Source: Pseudodonghicola flavimaris (lineage in GTDB: Bacteria > Pseudomonadota > Alphaproteobacteria > Rhodobacterales > Rhodobacteraceae). From it: a stretch of 64,000 nucleotides of DNA. The first letter of the stretch is position 1. Each line of letters begins with the position of its first letter. The translations under genes and the position numbers were made by a program. The notes under the pieces were generated by a model that ran no database searches, had not been told where the DNA came from, and worked only from the letters and a program-made list of their open reading frames with translations. The stretch spans positions 62,001 to 126,000 of the forward strand of contig NZ_JASNJD010000003.1 in assembly GCF_030164425.1 (NCBI RefSeq). Reading direction: 5' to 3'. Below are positions 27,904 to 35,972 of this stretch, piece after piece.

Positions 27904-28905
27904 TCAGAGCGCCGCCAGAGCGTCCACCAGCTTGTCCGCACCATAGCGGAACGGGTCGGTGGCGGGCAGGCCCATGTCGGCCTCCAGCTTGGCGAGATAG
28001 GCGCTCGCCTCCTCGTCGCTCATGTGCTGGGTATTGACCGAGATGCCGACCACGACACAGGCGGGGTTACCGACCTGCGCCAGTTTCAGCGCCACGTCGC
28101 GCAGCTCTTCCAGCGACGGCAGGCTATAGCCCGGCAGGCCACGCATATGCGGGCGGGTCGGCTCGTGGCAGAGGATCAGCGCATCGGGCTGACCGCCATG
28201 CACCAGCGCCATGGTGACACCGGAATAGGACACGTGGAACAGCGAGCCCTGGCCCTCGATCAGGTCCCAGTGATCGGCATCGTTGTCCGGGGTCAGATAT
28301 TCGATCGAACCGGCCATGAAGTCGGCGATCACCGCATCCAGCGGCACACCGTCGCCGGTGATCAGGATGCCGGTCTGGCCGGTGGCACGGAAGGTCGACT
28401 TCATGCCGCGCTCGCGCATCGCCGCATCCATCGCCAGGGCGGTGTACATCTTGCCCACCGAACAGTCGGTGCCGACGGCCAGGCAACGTTTGCCGGTCCG
28501 CTTCACGCCATTGGCGATCGGGTATTTGACCGACGGGATCCGCACGTCGTGCAGGGTGCGGCCGGTGGCTTCGGCCACGGCCACCAGGTCGGGTTCGTCG
28601 CGCAGCAGGTTGTGCAGGCCCGACGCCAGGTCGAAGCCTTCTTCCAGCGCCGCGACCAGCACTTTCTTCCAGTCCTGGGAAATCAGGCCGCCACGGTTGG
28701 CGACGCCGATCACCAGCGTCTTGGCGCCGGCGGCCTTGGCTTCGGCCAGGGTCATGTCGGTCAGGCCCAGATCGGCCTTGCAGCCTTCCATGCGGAACTG
28801 GCCCACGGCATTCTCCGGGCGCCAGTCTTTGATACCTTGCGCCACCTTGGCAGCCAGCTGGTCGGGGGCGTCGCCAAGGAACAACAGATACGGGGTCTCG
28901 ATCAT
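27904..28905 (-). CDS. dgcN: N-acetyltransferase DgcN (DUF1611), D-glutamate catabolism
   Basis: The 333-residue protein is a DUF1611 member with a P-loop-like GTDCSVGKMYTALAM, an EGQGSLFHVSYSG stretch and LCHEPTRPHMRG. In marine bacteria DgcN transfers an acetyl group to D-glutamate, after which DgcA racemises N-acetyl-D-glutamate so it enters L-glutamate metabolism. The ATG at 28905 (MIETPYLLFLG) has GGAG 9 nt upstream; another ATG at 28920 with AAAGGGGA upstream is also possible and adds five residues. Confidence 0.85.
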   Translation of the reverse strand: MIETPYLLFLGDAPDQLAAKVAQGIKDWRPENAVGQFRMEGCKADLGLTDMTLAEAKAAGAKTLVIGVANRGGLISQDWKKVLVAALEEGFDLASGLHNLLRDEPDLVAVAEATGRTLHDVRIPSVKYPIANGVKRTGKRCLAVGTDCSVGKMYTALAMDAAMRERGMKSTFRATGQTGILITGDGVPLDAVIADFMAGSIEYLTPDNDADHWDLIEGQGSLFHVSYSGVTMALVHGGQPDALILCHEPTRPHMRGLPGYSLPSLEELRDVALKLAQVGNPACVVVGISVNTQHMSDEEASAYLAKLEADMGLPATDPFRYGADKLVDALAAL

Positions 28906-29050
28906 CGCACGTGTCTCCATCGTGATTCCCCTTTAAGCTATAGAAATCACAGATGGATTGTATCGCGTTTTCCACTCCTCCTGCGCCAATACACGCAAGT
29001 TTCTTCGACACTATTGGAGAATTTCCGAAGAAATCCGCGTCGCTTTCGCA

Positions 29051-29083
29051 GTTGCGGCAGAACCCCGGCGTTCCTGCCGCAAC
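29051..29083. promoter_or_regulatory. 10-bp perfect inverted repeat upstream of mcl1
   Basis: GTTGCGGCAG at 29051-29060 is the exact reverse complement of CTGCCGCAAC at 29074-29083, with 13 nt between. The inner bases GAAC/GTTC extend it with one bulge. It sits about 100 nt before the mcl1 start in the 263-nt gap between divergent dgcN and mcl1. It may be an operator. Confidence 0.5.
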
Positions 29084-29183
29084 GGCATTGCTGCGAACGC
29101 ACAATCCGCTTGCAGGATGACGCGCAATTTAATACTTCCAGAGGCAGAAATTCAGCAACATCCTTACCCGGAGAGATAGGCCC

Positions 29184-30143
29184 ATGAGCTTCCGCATCCA
29201 GCCCGCCGCCCCGGCACGCCCCAACCGCTGTCAGCTGTTCGGCCCGGGTTCGCGCCCGGCGATCTTCGAAAAGATGGCCGCCAGCGCTGCCGATGTGATC
29301 AACCTCGATCTCGAGGATTCCGTCGCCCCCTCCGACAAGGACTCGGCGCGCGCCAACATCATCAAGGCGATTTCCGACATCGACTGGGGCAACAAGACCC
29401 TCAGCGTGCGGATCAACGGGCTCGACACCCCCTATTGGTATCGTGACGTGGTCGACCTGCTGGAACAGGCCGGCGAACGCCTGGACCAGATCATGATCCC
29501 GAAGGTCGGCTGTGCCGGCGATATCTATGCCGTCGACGCGCTGGTCACCGCCATCGAGACCGCGAAGGGCCGCAGCAAGAAGATCGATTTCGAGGTGATC
29601 ATCGAATCGGCCGCCGGCATCGCCCATGTCGAGGAGATCGCCGCCGCGTCGCCCCGTCTGGTGGCGATGAGCCTCGGCGCCGCCGATTTCGCCGCCTCGA
29701 TGGGGATGCAGACCACCGGCATCGGCGGCACCCAGGAGAATTACTACATGCTGCGGGAGGGCGCGAAATACTGGTCCGACCCCTGGCACTGGGCCCAGGC
29801 CGCCATCGTCGCCGCCTGCCGCACCCATGGAGTGCTGCCGGTCGACGGGCCGTTCGGCGACTTCTCCGATGACGAAGGTTTCCGCGCCCAGGCGCTGCGG
29901 TCCGCCACCCTCGGCATGGTCGGCAAATGGGCGATCCACCCCAAGCAGGTCACCCTGGCGAACGAGGTCTTCACCCCCTCCGAGGCCGCCGTGGCCGAAG
30001 CGCGCGAGATCCTCGCCGCGATGGAAGAGGCCAAGGCGCGCGGCGAAGGCGCCACCGTCTACAAGGGCCGTCTGGTCGATATCGCCAGCATCAAGCAGGC
30101 CGAGGTGATCGTCGCCCAGGCCGAGCTGATCGCCGGCAAGTAA
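29184..30143 (+). CDS. mcl1: L-malyl-CoA/beta-methylmalyl-CoA lyase
   Basis: The 319-residue protein is a CitE/Mcl-type lyase with PGSRPAIFEKMAAS, the metal and substrate motif INLDLEDSVAPSDK, VIIESAAGIAHVEEI, and AIHPKQV near the C-terminus. The close match in layout to Rhodobacter Mcl1 points to the ethylmalonyl-CoA pathway for acetate assimilation, where it cleaves beta-methylmalyl-CoA and condenses acetyl-CoA with glyoxylate. A GGAGAGATAGGCCC site precedes the ATG at 29184. It is transcribed alone and ends in a hairpin. Confidence 0.93.
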   Translation: MSFRIQPAAPARPNRCQLFGPGSRPAIFEKMAASAADVINLDLEDSVAPSDKDSARANIIKAISDIDWGNKTLSVRINGLDTPYWYRDVVDLLEQAGERLDQIMIPKVGCAGDIYAVDALVTAIETAKGRSKKIDFEVIIESAAGIAHVEEIAAASPRLVAMSLGAADFAASMGMQTTGIGGTQENYYMLREGAKYWSDPWHWAQAAIVAACRTHGVLPVDGPFGDFSDDEGFRAQALRSATLGMVGKWAIHPKQVTLANEVFTPSEAAVAEAREILAAMEEAKARGEGATVYKGRLVDIASIKQAEVIVAQAELIAGK

Positions 30144-30166
30144 GCCGAAGCGCATCGCAGAGCATT

Positions 30167-30194
30167 CGGGGGCGTCCGACCGGCGCCCCCGTTT
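30167..30194 (+). terminator. rho-independent terminator after mcl1
   Basis: CGGGGGCG and CGCCCCCG form a perfect 8-bp stem with a 9-nt loop, followed by TTT. It lies 24 nt after the mcl1 stop and 30 nt before the next start, so the next gene probably depends on read-through or its own promoter. Confidence 0.7.
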
Positions 30195-30223
30195 CATTGA
30201 GTCTCCCGTTCATTGAGGCTGCC

Positions 30224-30850
30224 GTGGCCGATCTCACCCTGATCCACACCGCCGAGGTGCATCGCGCCACCTTCGACCGGATCGCCGCCCGGATCGCCCC
30301 CGGGGCGCGGCTCGCCCATATCGTCCACCCCGACTGGCTGGCGCGGGCCCGGACCGGTATCGGCACCGATCTGGCGGCGGAGGTCACCGCAACCCTCCGG
30401 GCGATCTCCGGCCCGGTGCTGTGCAGCTGTACCACACTGGGACCGCTCGCCGCCGATGCCGGTGCAATCCGCATCGACGCGCCGATGATGGCACGCGCGG
30501 CGCGTCTCGGCGGGCCGATCCTGATGGCCTATTGCCTGGACAGCACCCGCGCGCCGTCTCTGGCGCTGCTGCGACAGGCCTGCGCCGCCGCTGGCCACGT
30601 CCCGGAGATTCGCCCCCTCGACCTCACCACCGCCTGGCCGCTGTTCGAGGCGGGACCCCCCCAGACCTTCAGCCGGCAAATCGCCGACCGGATCGGCGAC
30701 CAGCTGGCCGCCGCCCCGGAGATCGCCTGCGTGGTGCTGGCGCAGGCCTCCATGGCCGGGGCGACAGGCTACCTGAAAACTGCGGTCCCGGTGCTCAGCT
30801 CTCCGGAAACCGCGCTGCAGGCCGCCCTGGGCCTGACGCCGCCCGGCTAG
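30224..30850 (+). CDS. uncharacterised protein, possible Asp/Glu racemase superfamily
   Basis: This 208-residue protein starts at a GTG with GAGG 8 nt upstream. It has VLCSCTTLGPLAADAG near residue 65 and CVVLAQASMAGATGYL near 175, the paired positions where Asp/Glu racemase-fold proteins carry catalytic cysteines; only the first retains cysteine here. DAPMMARAARLGGPILMAYC lies between. The family assignment is tentative. It follows mcl1 but is separated by a terminator. Confidence 0.6.
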   Translation: MADLTLIHTAEVHRATFDRIAARIAPGARLAHIVHPDWLARARTGIGTDLAAEVTATLRAISGPVLCSCTTLGPLAADAGAIRIDAPMMARAARLGGPILMAYCLDSTRAPSLALLRQACAAAGHVPEIRPLDLTTAWPLFEAGPPQTFSRQIADRIGDQLAAAPEIACVVLAQASMAGATGYLKTAVPVLSSPETALQAALGLTPPG

Positions 30851-30859
30851 GGGACGCGG

Positions 30860-31444
30860 CTATTTCCGGCCGAAGGCTGCGTTCGGCACCCATTTCAGCG
30901 GCTTGCCCTTCTGCCCCCAACGCATCATCAGGCAGGAGGTGTTGAGCCGGTTGAAATAGGTCGCCTGGAAATCGTACCAGCCCGCCGCCGGCACCTCGAC
31001 CTCGGTGACGAAGGTGCTGTCGCAGGCCTGGCGCCCGTCGAAATACCCCACCCGCTGGCCTCCGATCTGGGCATCGAGCCCGTCGTTGGTGAAGAAATCC
31101 ACCTCATAGACCCCCGGCGCGTCGAAGCGGATATAGCCGCGGATGGCCGCCGCCACATTCTCCGGCGCGCTGGAGGTCAGCGTGTTCTCGCCCAGATTGT
31201 TGTCGCGGTAATCCAGCCCGCGCAACGCCGGCCCCGGCTGCCCCTTGCGCCGCAACACGGAGCTCGCGTCGGCAAGAGTCCGGATGTCCTGCCCCTGCGG
31301 CGCATAGCCATAGGTGACCGACAGCCCCGCCTTCACCCCGGAGGGCTGCGGACTGGCCGGCGTCAGCTTCAGCGGCGCGGCACCGGCGGCACCGGCGGCG
31401 ATCACGGCAACAACGGCCAGCGCCGTGCGAAACCCGGTTTTCAT
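30860..31444 (-). CDS. secreted PA14-like domain protein, unknown function
   Basis: The 194-residue protein has a signal peptide (MKTGFRTALAVVAVIAAGAAGAA, cleavage near residue 23) and a beta-rich region with GYIRFDAPGVYEVDFFTNDGLDAQIGG, which matches the sugar- or ligand-binding PA14 fold. Two cysteines (in RQACDST and NTSCLMM) could form a disulfide in the periplasm. The ATG at 31444 has AAGGGGGC upstream; the longer reading to 31531 would not start with a signal peptide. It is convergent with the preceding gene. Confidence 0.75.
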   Translation of the reverse strand: MKTGFRTALAVVAVIAAGAAGAAPLKLTPASPQPSGVKAGLSVTYGYAPQGQDIRTLADASSVLRRKGQPGPALRGLDYRDNNLGENTLTSSAPENVAAAIRGYIRFDAPGVYEVDFFTNDGLDAQIGGQRVGYFDGRQACDSTFVTEVEVPAAGWYDFQATYFNRLNTSCLMMRWGQKGKPLKWVPNAAFGRK

Positions 31445-31546
31445 GAACAAGCCCCCTTTTCGCAACCGGCGGCAGATCTGCGCGCCGGGGTTCACGGCCC
31501 CCAGCCTAGGCAGCGCACCCGCATCGGGCAAGGGGCGACAGGGACA

Positions 31547-31999
31547 TCAGGCCCGCAGGTCCTTGGGCGAATCCATCACCACATAGGTGGTGATCGCCGT
31601 CACATGCGGCAGCGTGCCCAAAACATCGGTGTGAAACAGCTTGTAGGTCCGCAGGTCGGAACATTCCACGCGCAGCAGATATTCCACCGTGCCGGTGATA
31701 TTGTGGCATTCGACCACCTCCGGCGCGCCAGAGACCGCCCGCTCAAAGGCCTGCTGCGCGGCCTTGGTATGCTCCCCCAGACCGACGCCAAGGTAAGCGA
31801 CGAATCCCACCCCCATCGCGCCGGGGTCCAGCACCGCACGATAGCCGCGAATGACGCCCTCGCGCTCCAGCTCCTGCACCCGGCGCAGACAGGCCGAGGG
31901 CGACAGCCCCACCCGCTCCGCCAGATCAAGATTGCTGATGCGGCCATCGCGGGTAAGTTCGCGCAATATCCGGCGGTTTATCTGATCCATCTTCGGCAT
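31547..31999 (-). CDS. Lrp/AsnC-family transcriptional regulator
   Basis: The 150-residue protein has the Lrp HTH (MDQINRRILRELTRDGRISNLDLAERVGLSPSACLRRV) and a RAM ligand-binding domain (VVECHNITGTVEYLLRVECSD, YVVMDSPKDL). It diverges from a LysE-family exporter with only 73 nt between starts. Lrp regulators paired with LysE exporters usually activate the exporter when an amino acid builds up, which is the likely role here. Confidence 0.92.
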   Translation of the reverse strand: MPKMDQINRRILRELTRDGRISNLDLAERVGLSPSACLRRVQELEREGVIRGYRAVLDPGAMGVGFVAYLGVGLGEHTKAAQQAFERAVSGAPEVVECHNITGTVEYLLRVECSDLRTYKLFHTDVLGTLPHVTAITTYVVMDSPKDLRA

Positions 32000-32072
32000 T
32001 TGTTGCGAAGTTTTCCGCAGATATCCGCAGAACGCAATTTCATTCCGTCGAATTGGCGCAAGATTTCACGCC

Positions 32073-32681
32073 ATGACCCACGATCTCTTTCTCGCCCTCG
32101 CGCTCTTCGCCTTCGTCTCCTCGATCACGCCGGGGCCGAACAACCTGATGCTGATGGCCTCCGGCGCCAATTTCGGCTTTCGCCGCACCCTGCCGCATAT
32201 GCTGGGGATCGCTATCGGCTTCACCGTGATGGTGCTGCTGGTCGGCGCCGGGCTGATCCGGGTCTTCGACACGCTGCCGCTCAGCTACACGCTGCTCAGG
32301 ATCGGGTCGGTCGTCTACCTCCTGTGGCTGGCCTGGAAGATCGCCCATGCCGCGCCGGTCGCCTCGGGCACGGGGGGCGGCCGGCCCTTCGGCTTTCTTC
32401 AGGCGGCGGCCTTTCAATGGGTCAACCCCAAGGCCTGGGCGATGGCGCTAACCGCGATCAGCGCCTACACCCCCGAGCGCAGCCTGACCGCAATCGTGCT
32501 GGTGGCACTGGTCTTCGGCGCGATCAACCTGCCCTCGGTCAGCAGCTGGGCGCTGCTGGGCCAGCAGATGGCGCGGGTGCTGACCAATCCGCGCCGGCTC
32601 GCCGCCTTCAACTGGACCATGGCGGCGCTGCTGGTCGCCTCTCTCTACCCCGTGCTCGGGCCGCTTCTCGCTCCGCGATAG
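32073..32681 (+). CDS. LysE/RhtB-family amino-acid exporter
   Basis: The 202-residue membrane protein has about six helices and the family motif SSITPGPNNLMLMASGANFGFRRTLPHMLGI near the N-terminus, then FQWVNPKAWAMALTAISAY. It would export an amino acid or homoserine lactone-like compound. The divergent Lrp gene is its probable regulator. Confidence 0.9.
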   Translation: MTHDLFLALALFAFVSSITPGPNNLMLMASGANFGFRRTLPHMLGIAIGFTVMVLLVGAGLIRVFDTLPLSYTLLRIGSVVYLLWLAWKIAHAAPVASGTGGGRPFGFLQAAAFQWVNPKAWAMALTAISAYTPERSLTAIVLVALVFGAINLPSVSSWALLGQQMARVLTNPRRLAAFNWTMAALLVASLYPVLGPLLAPR

Positions 32682-32775
32682 CCCGCCCCTGCCGCTTGCC
32701 GAGTTGCATCTGCCCCGCCTCAGGGTCATATAGCCCCTGATACAAAGCGCATGTGGTTCCGCAGCGAGAGGCCTG

Positions 32776-33738
32776 ATGACCCAATATCTGGATTTCGAAA
32801 AACCCCTGGCCGAAATCGAAGGCAAGGCGGAGGAGCTGCGCGCCCTCGCCCGCGCCAATGAAGAGATGGACGTCACCGGCGAGGCCGCGGCGCTGGATGC
32901 CAAGGCGGCCGCGCTGCTCAGCGATCTCTACCAGCATCTGACGCCCTGGCGGAAATGTCAGGTCGCGCGCCACCCGCAACGGCCGCATTGCCGCGACTAT
33001 ATCGACGCGCTGTTCACCGAATACACCCCGCTGGCCGGCGACCGGAACTTCGCCGACGATCTGGCGGTGATGGGCGGGCTCGCCCGGTTCGACGACCGGC
33101 CGGTGATGGTGATCGGCCAGGAAAAGGGCGACGACACCAAATCCCGCATCCAGCACAACTTCGGCATGGCCCGCCCGGAAGGCTATCGCAAGGCGGTGCG
33201 CCTGATGGAGATGGCCGATAAGTTCGGCTTGCCGGTGATCACCCTGGTCGATACCCCCGGCGCCTATCCCGGCAAGGGGGCAGAGGAACGCGGCCAGTCC
33301 GAGGCCATCGCCCGCTCCACCGAGAAATGCCTGCAGATCGGCGTACCGCTGGTCTCGGTCATCATCGGCGAGGGCGGCTCCGGCGGTGCGGTGGCGCTGG
33401 CCACCGCCGACCGCGTGGCGATGCTGGAACATTCGGTCTATTCGGTGATCACGCCGGAAGGCTGCGCCTCGATCCTGTGGAAGGATGCCGAGAAGATGCG
33501 CGAAGCGGCCGAGGCGATGCGGCTGACCGCCCAGGACCTGCTGAAGCTGAAAGTGGTCGACCGGATGATTCCCGAACCGCTGGGCGGCGCCCACCGCGGC
33601 CGGGAGGCGGCGATCGCCGCCGTCGGCGACACCCTGCGCGCCATGCTGGCCGAAATGGACGGCAAGAAGCCCAAGGCGTTGATCAAGGAACGCCGGCAGA
33701 AATTCCTGAACATGGGGGCCCAGGGGCTCGCCGCCTGA
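32776..33738 (+). CDS. accA: acetyl-CoA carboxylase carboxyltransferase subunit alpha
   Basis: AccA forms the carboxyltransferase with AccD and makes malonyl-CoA for fatty acid synthesis. The 320-residue protein starts [20 protein letters not shown], contains [61 protein letters not shown] and [16 protein letters not shown]. All are diagnostic. Length is standard. Confidence 0.97.
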   Translation: MTQYLDFEKPLAEIEGKAEELRALARANEEMDVTGEAAALDAKAAALLSDLYQHLTPWRKCQVARHPQRPHCRDYIDALFTEYTPLAGDRNFADDLAVMGGLARFDDRPVMVIGQEKGDDTKSRIQHNFGMARPEGYRKAVRLMEMADKFGLPVITLVDTPGAYPGKGAEERGQSEAIARSTEKCLQIGVPLVSVIIGEGGSGGAVALATADRVAMLEHSVYSVITPEGCASILWKDAEKMREAAEAMRLTAQDLLKLKVVDRMIPEPLGGAHRGREAAIAAVGDTLRAMLAEMDGKKPKALIKERRQKFLNMGAQGLAA

Positions 33739-33775
33739 GCGGCGGCGCCCGGGGCCCCGAGGTGCGCCCCGGTTC

Positions 33776-35011
33776 TCAGCCCCTGAGCTGGCGCAGCAGC
33801 GCGACGGAAGGCTTGCCAGTCACCGTCACCCCCGCCCGGCGCTGATAGGCGCCGATCGCGGCCTCGGTCTTGCTGCCGATCACCCCGTCCGCGCCGCCGG
33901 TGTCATAGCCGCGCCGCATCAGCCGGCTCTGGATCTCCTTGCGGTCGGCCAGGGTCAGCCCGTTGGCATCGGGCGGGAACCGCCCGACGATCGGGCCGCC
34001 ACCGGCGATCCGGTCCGACAGATGGCCGATCCCCAGACCGTATTTCTCGGAATTGTTGTAGCGCAGAATCACCCAGAAGTTCTGGAACACCAGAAACGCC
34101 GGGGCCGCCGTGCCCGCCGGCGCCAGCACCGCCGCAGTACCGTGATCGGGTAGCCGCCCGCCCGCCGCCGGCCGCACCCCCAGCGCCTGCCAGGCCGCGA
34201 CGCTGCGCGCCTGACCGCGCCCGGTCAGCCCGGCTGCGAACCCCGACGGCAGCGCCACCTCCAGCCCCCAGGGTTGCCCGTGCCGCCAGCCCGAGCGCGA
34301 CAGATAGGCCGCGGCAGAGGCCAGCGCATCGCCCGGATCGGCCGACCAGATATCGCGCCGCCCGTCGCCGTCGAAATCCACCGCATAGGCCAGATAGGAG
34401 GTCGGGATGAACTGGGTGTGCCCCATCGCCCCGGCCCAGCTGCCGGTCATCTGCGCCGGGGGGATATCGCCGTTCTGCAGAATCTTCAGCGCCGCGATCA
34501 GCTGGCTTTCGAAGAAACTGCCGCGCCGACCGTCATAGGCCAGCGTCGACAGTGCCGAGATCACCGGCACATCGCCCCGCCGGGCGCCATAGCGGCTTTC
34601 CAGCCCCCAGATGGCGCAGACCACCCGCGACTCGACGCCATAGCGCGCCTCGATCCGGCTCAGCAGCGCACCGTGGCGGCGATACATCTCTCGCCCTGTC
34701 CCCACCCGCTCGTCCGAGGCGGCGATCGCCAGATAATCCTCCAGCGTGCGGGTGAATTCGGTCTGATTGCGGTCACGCTCGACCACCCCGGGCAGATAGC
34801 CGGCCCCGCGAAAGGCCCGCGCCACCACCTCCGGCGCGATGCCCCGGGCCGCGGCCCGGCCGCGGAACCCGGCGACCCAGGCGTCATAGCCGGCATTGGC
34901 CACCGGCCGCATCCCCGGTGTGGCCACCGGTCCCGCCGGCAGGCCGCCCGAACAGGCCGACAACAGCCCTGCCCCCAGCCCCACCCCGAAACTCCGCCGC
35001 GTCAGCCCCAT
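33776..35011 (-). CDS. lytic murein transglycosylase (MltB family) with C-terminal peptidoglycan-binding domain
   Basis: The 411-residue protein has a lipoprotein signal ending LLSACSG (lipobox cysteine near residue 20) after a twin-arginine-like LTRRSFG, an MltB catalytic domain with IWGLESRYGARRGDVPV, whose glutamate is the likely catalytic acid, and SWAGAMGHTQFIPTSYL, then a C-terminal PG_binding_1 repeat (LTLADRKEIQSRLMRRGYDTGGADG and GAYQRRAGV). It cleaves peptidoglycan to anhydromuropeptides, anchored to the outer membrane. It is a single gene. Confidence 0.92.
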   Translation of the reverse strand: MGLTRRSFGVGLGAGLLSACSGGLPAGPVATPGMRPVANAGYDAWVAGFRGRAAARGIAPEVVARAFRGAGYLPGVVERDRNQTEFTRTLEDYLAIAASDERVGTGREMYRRHGALLSRIEARYGVESRVVCAIWGLESRYGARRGDVPVISALSTLAYDGRRGSFFESQLIAALKILQNGDIPPAQMTGSWAGAMGHTQFIPTSYLAYAVDFDGDGRRDIWSADPGDALASAAAYLSRSGWRHGQPWGLEVALPSGFAAGLTGRGQARSVAAWQALGVRPAAGGRLPDHGTAAVLAPAGTAAPAFLVFQNFWVILRYNNSEKYGLGIGHLSDRIAGGGPIVGRFPPDANGLTLADRKEIQSRLMRRGYDTGGADGVIGSKTEAAIGAYQRRAGVTVTGKPSVALLRQLRG

Positions 35012-35189
35012 CTGCCTGCCTCCTCACGTGATTTTGACGGCAGGCTAGCGCAAATCGGGGCCGCCCCCAAGCCACCGCCGGGGCGGCTGCGCAACAACAT
35101 GCCGGCGGCAAGGAAGGCGCCCGGCAGACAGGCCTTCCGCCCGCCCGCTTTTCTCGCCCCACATCTTTTCTCGCCCCAGATTTTTTCTG

Positions 35190-35213
35190 GCCCCGAATAT
35201 CCCCGCCGGAGGC
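35190..35213 (-). repeat. GCCTCCGGCGGG intergenic repeat, copy 2
   Basis: On the - strand this reads GCCTCCGGCGGGGATATTC followed by GGGGC, CAGAAAAAAT and two further GGGGCGAGAAAAG units at 35148-35181. It starts about 22 nt after the GntR gene stop. The arrangement (CCTCCGGCGGG, TATT, G-run, A-rich) is the same as in copy 1 at 27846. Confidence 0.6.
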
Positions 35214-35234
35214 CGGCGGCCCGCAGGGGCGCCT

Positions 35235-35900
35235 TCAGCGCACCAGAAGCCGCAGGCCCTGCGTCACGTCAGAGCGCACCGCCAGCCGCAGCCCCGGCTC
35301 GTCGCCGGCCTTCAGTGCAGCGATGATCAGCCGGTGATAATGCGGCGGCTCGGTGCGGTTCAGCCGGCCGTAAAGCGCCCGCATGGTCGGCCCTAGCTGC
35401 AGCCAGACGGTTTCCGCCATCGCCAGCATCGCCGGCGCCTGGGCGCGCAGATAGAGCGTGCGGTGAAATTCCAGATTCGAGCGGATATAGCCGACCGCAT
35501 CGCGTTTCTGCACCCATTCGGCGATTACGCTGTTGATGCTGGTCAGCCGGTCGATCAGCGCCATATGCGCCCGCGGCAGGGCTCGGCTGGCCAGTTCCAC
35601 CTCCAAGAGCGCCCGCAGCGCCGCCAGTTCCTCGATCCGCTCGGGGCTCAGGTCCGGGGTGGAGACGCGTCCGGAACTGGACAGCAGCAGCGCGCCTTCG
35701 GCCACCAGCCGCCGCACCGCCTCGCGCGCCGGGGTCATCGAAACCTCGAACTCGCGACCGATGCCGCGCAGGGTCAGCGCGGTGCCGGGGGCGATCTCGC
35801 CATGCATGATCCGGGTGCGCAGGGTGCGATAGACCCGGTCGTGCGCTGCCGGCAACTGCTCGGCCGCGCGGGGTTCGGGGGGGCGGGGCGTGATGATCAT
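35235..35900 (-). CDS. GntR-family transcriptional regulator, FadR subfamily (FCD domain)
   Basis: The 221-residue protein has the GntR winged HTH (LRTRIMHGEIAPGTALTLRGIGREFEVSMTPAREAVRRLVAEG) and an all-helical FCD effector domain with the metal-binding pattern in NLEFHRTLY and ending RLLVR. Starts at 35900, 35909 and 35948 are all open; I prefer 35900 because a palindrome TGTGATCACA ends immediately upstream. Effector and target genes are unknown; no obvious metabolic partner is adjacent. Confidence 0.85.
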   Translation of the reverse strand: MIITPRPPEPRAAEQLPAAHDRVYRTLRTRIMHGEIAPGTALTLRGIGREFEVSMTPAREAVRRLVAEGALLLSSSGRVSTPDLSPERIEELAALRALLEVELASRALPRAHMALIDRLTSINSVIAEWVQKRDAVGYIRSNLEFHRTLYLRAQAPAMLAMAETVWLQLGPTMRALYGRLNRTEPPHYHRLIIAALKAGDEPGLRLAVRSDVTQGLRLLVR

Positions 35901-35908
35901 GACGCCCA

Positions 35909-35918
35909 TGTGATCACA
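35909..35918. promoter_or_regulatory. TGTGATCACA palindrome at the GntR gene start
   Basis: A perfect 10-bp palindrome overlaps the alternative GntR start codon and lies 8 nt before the preferred ATG. Its size and place suit an autoregulatory GntR operator. Confidence 0.4.
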
Positions 35919-35972
35919 AAGCCCGCCGCCGTCAAGCGCCCGCCCCACCGGCGCGGCGCGGCCCAGCCCTGT

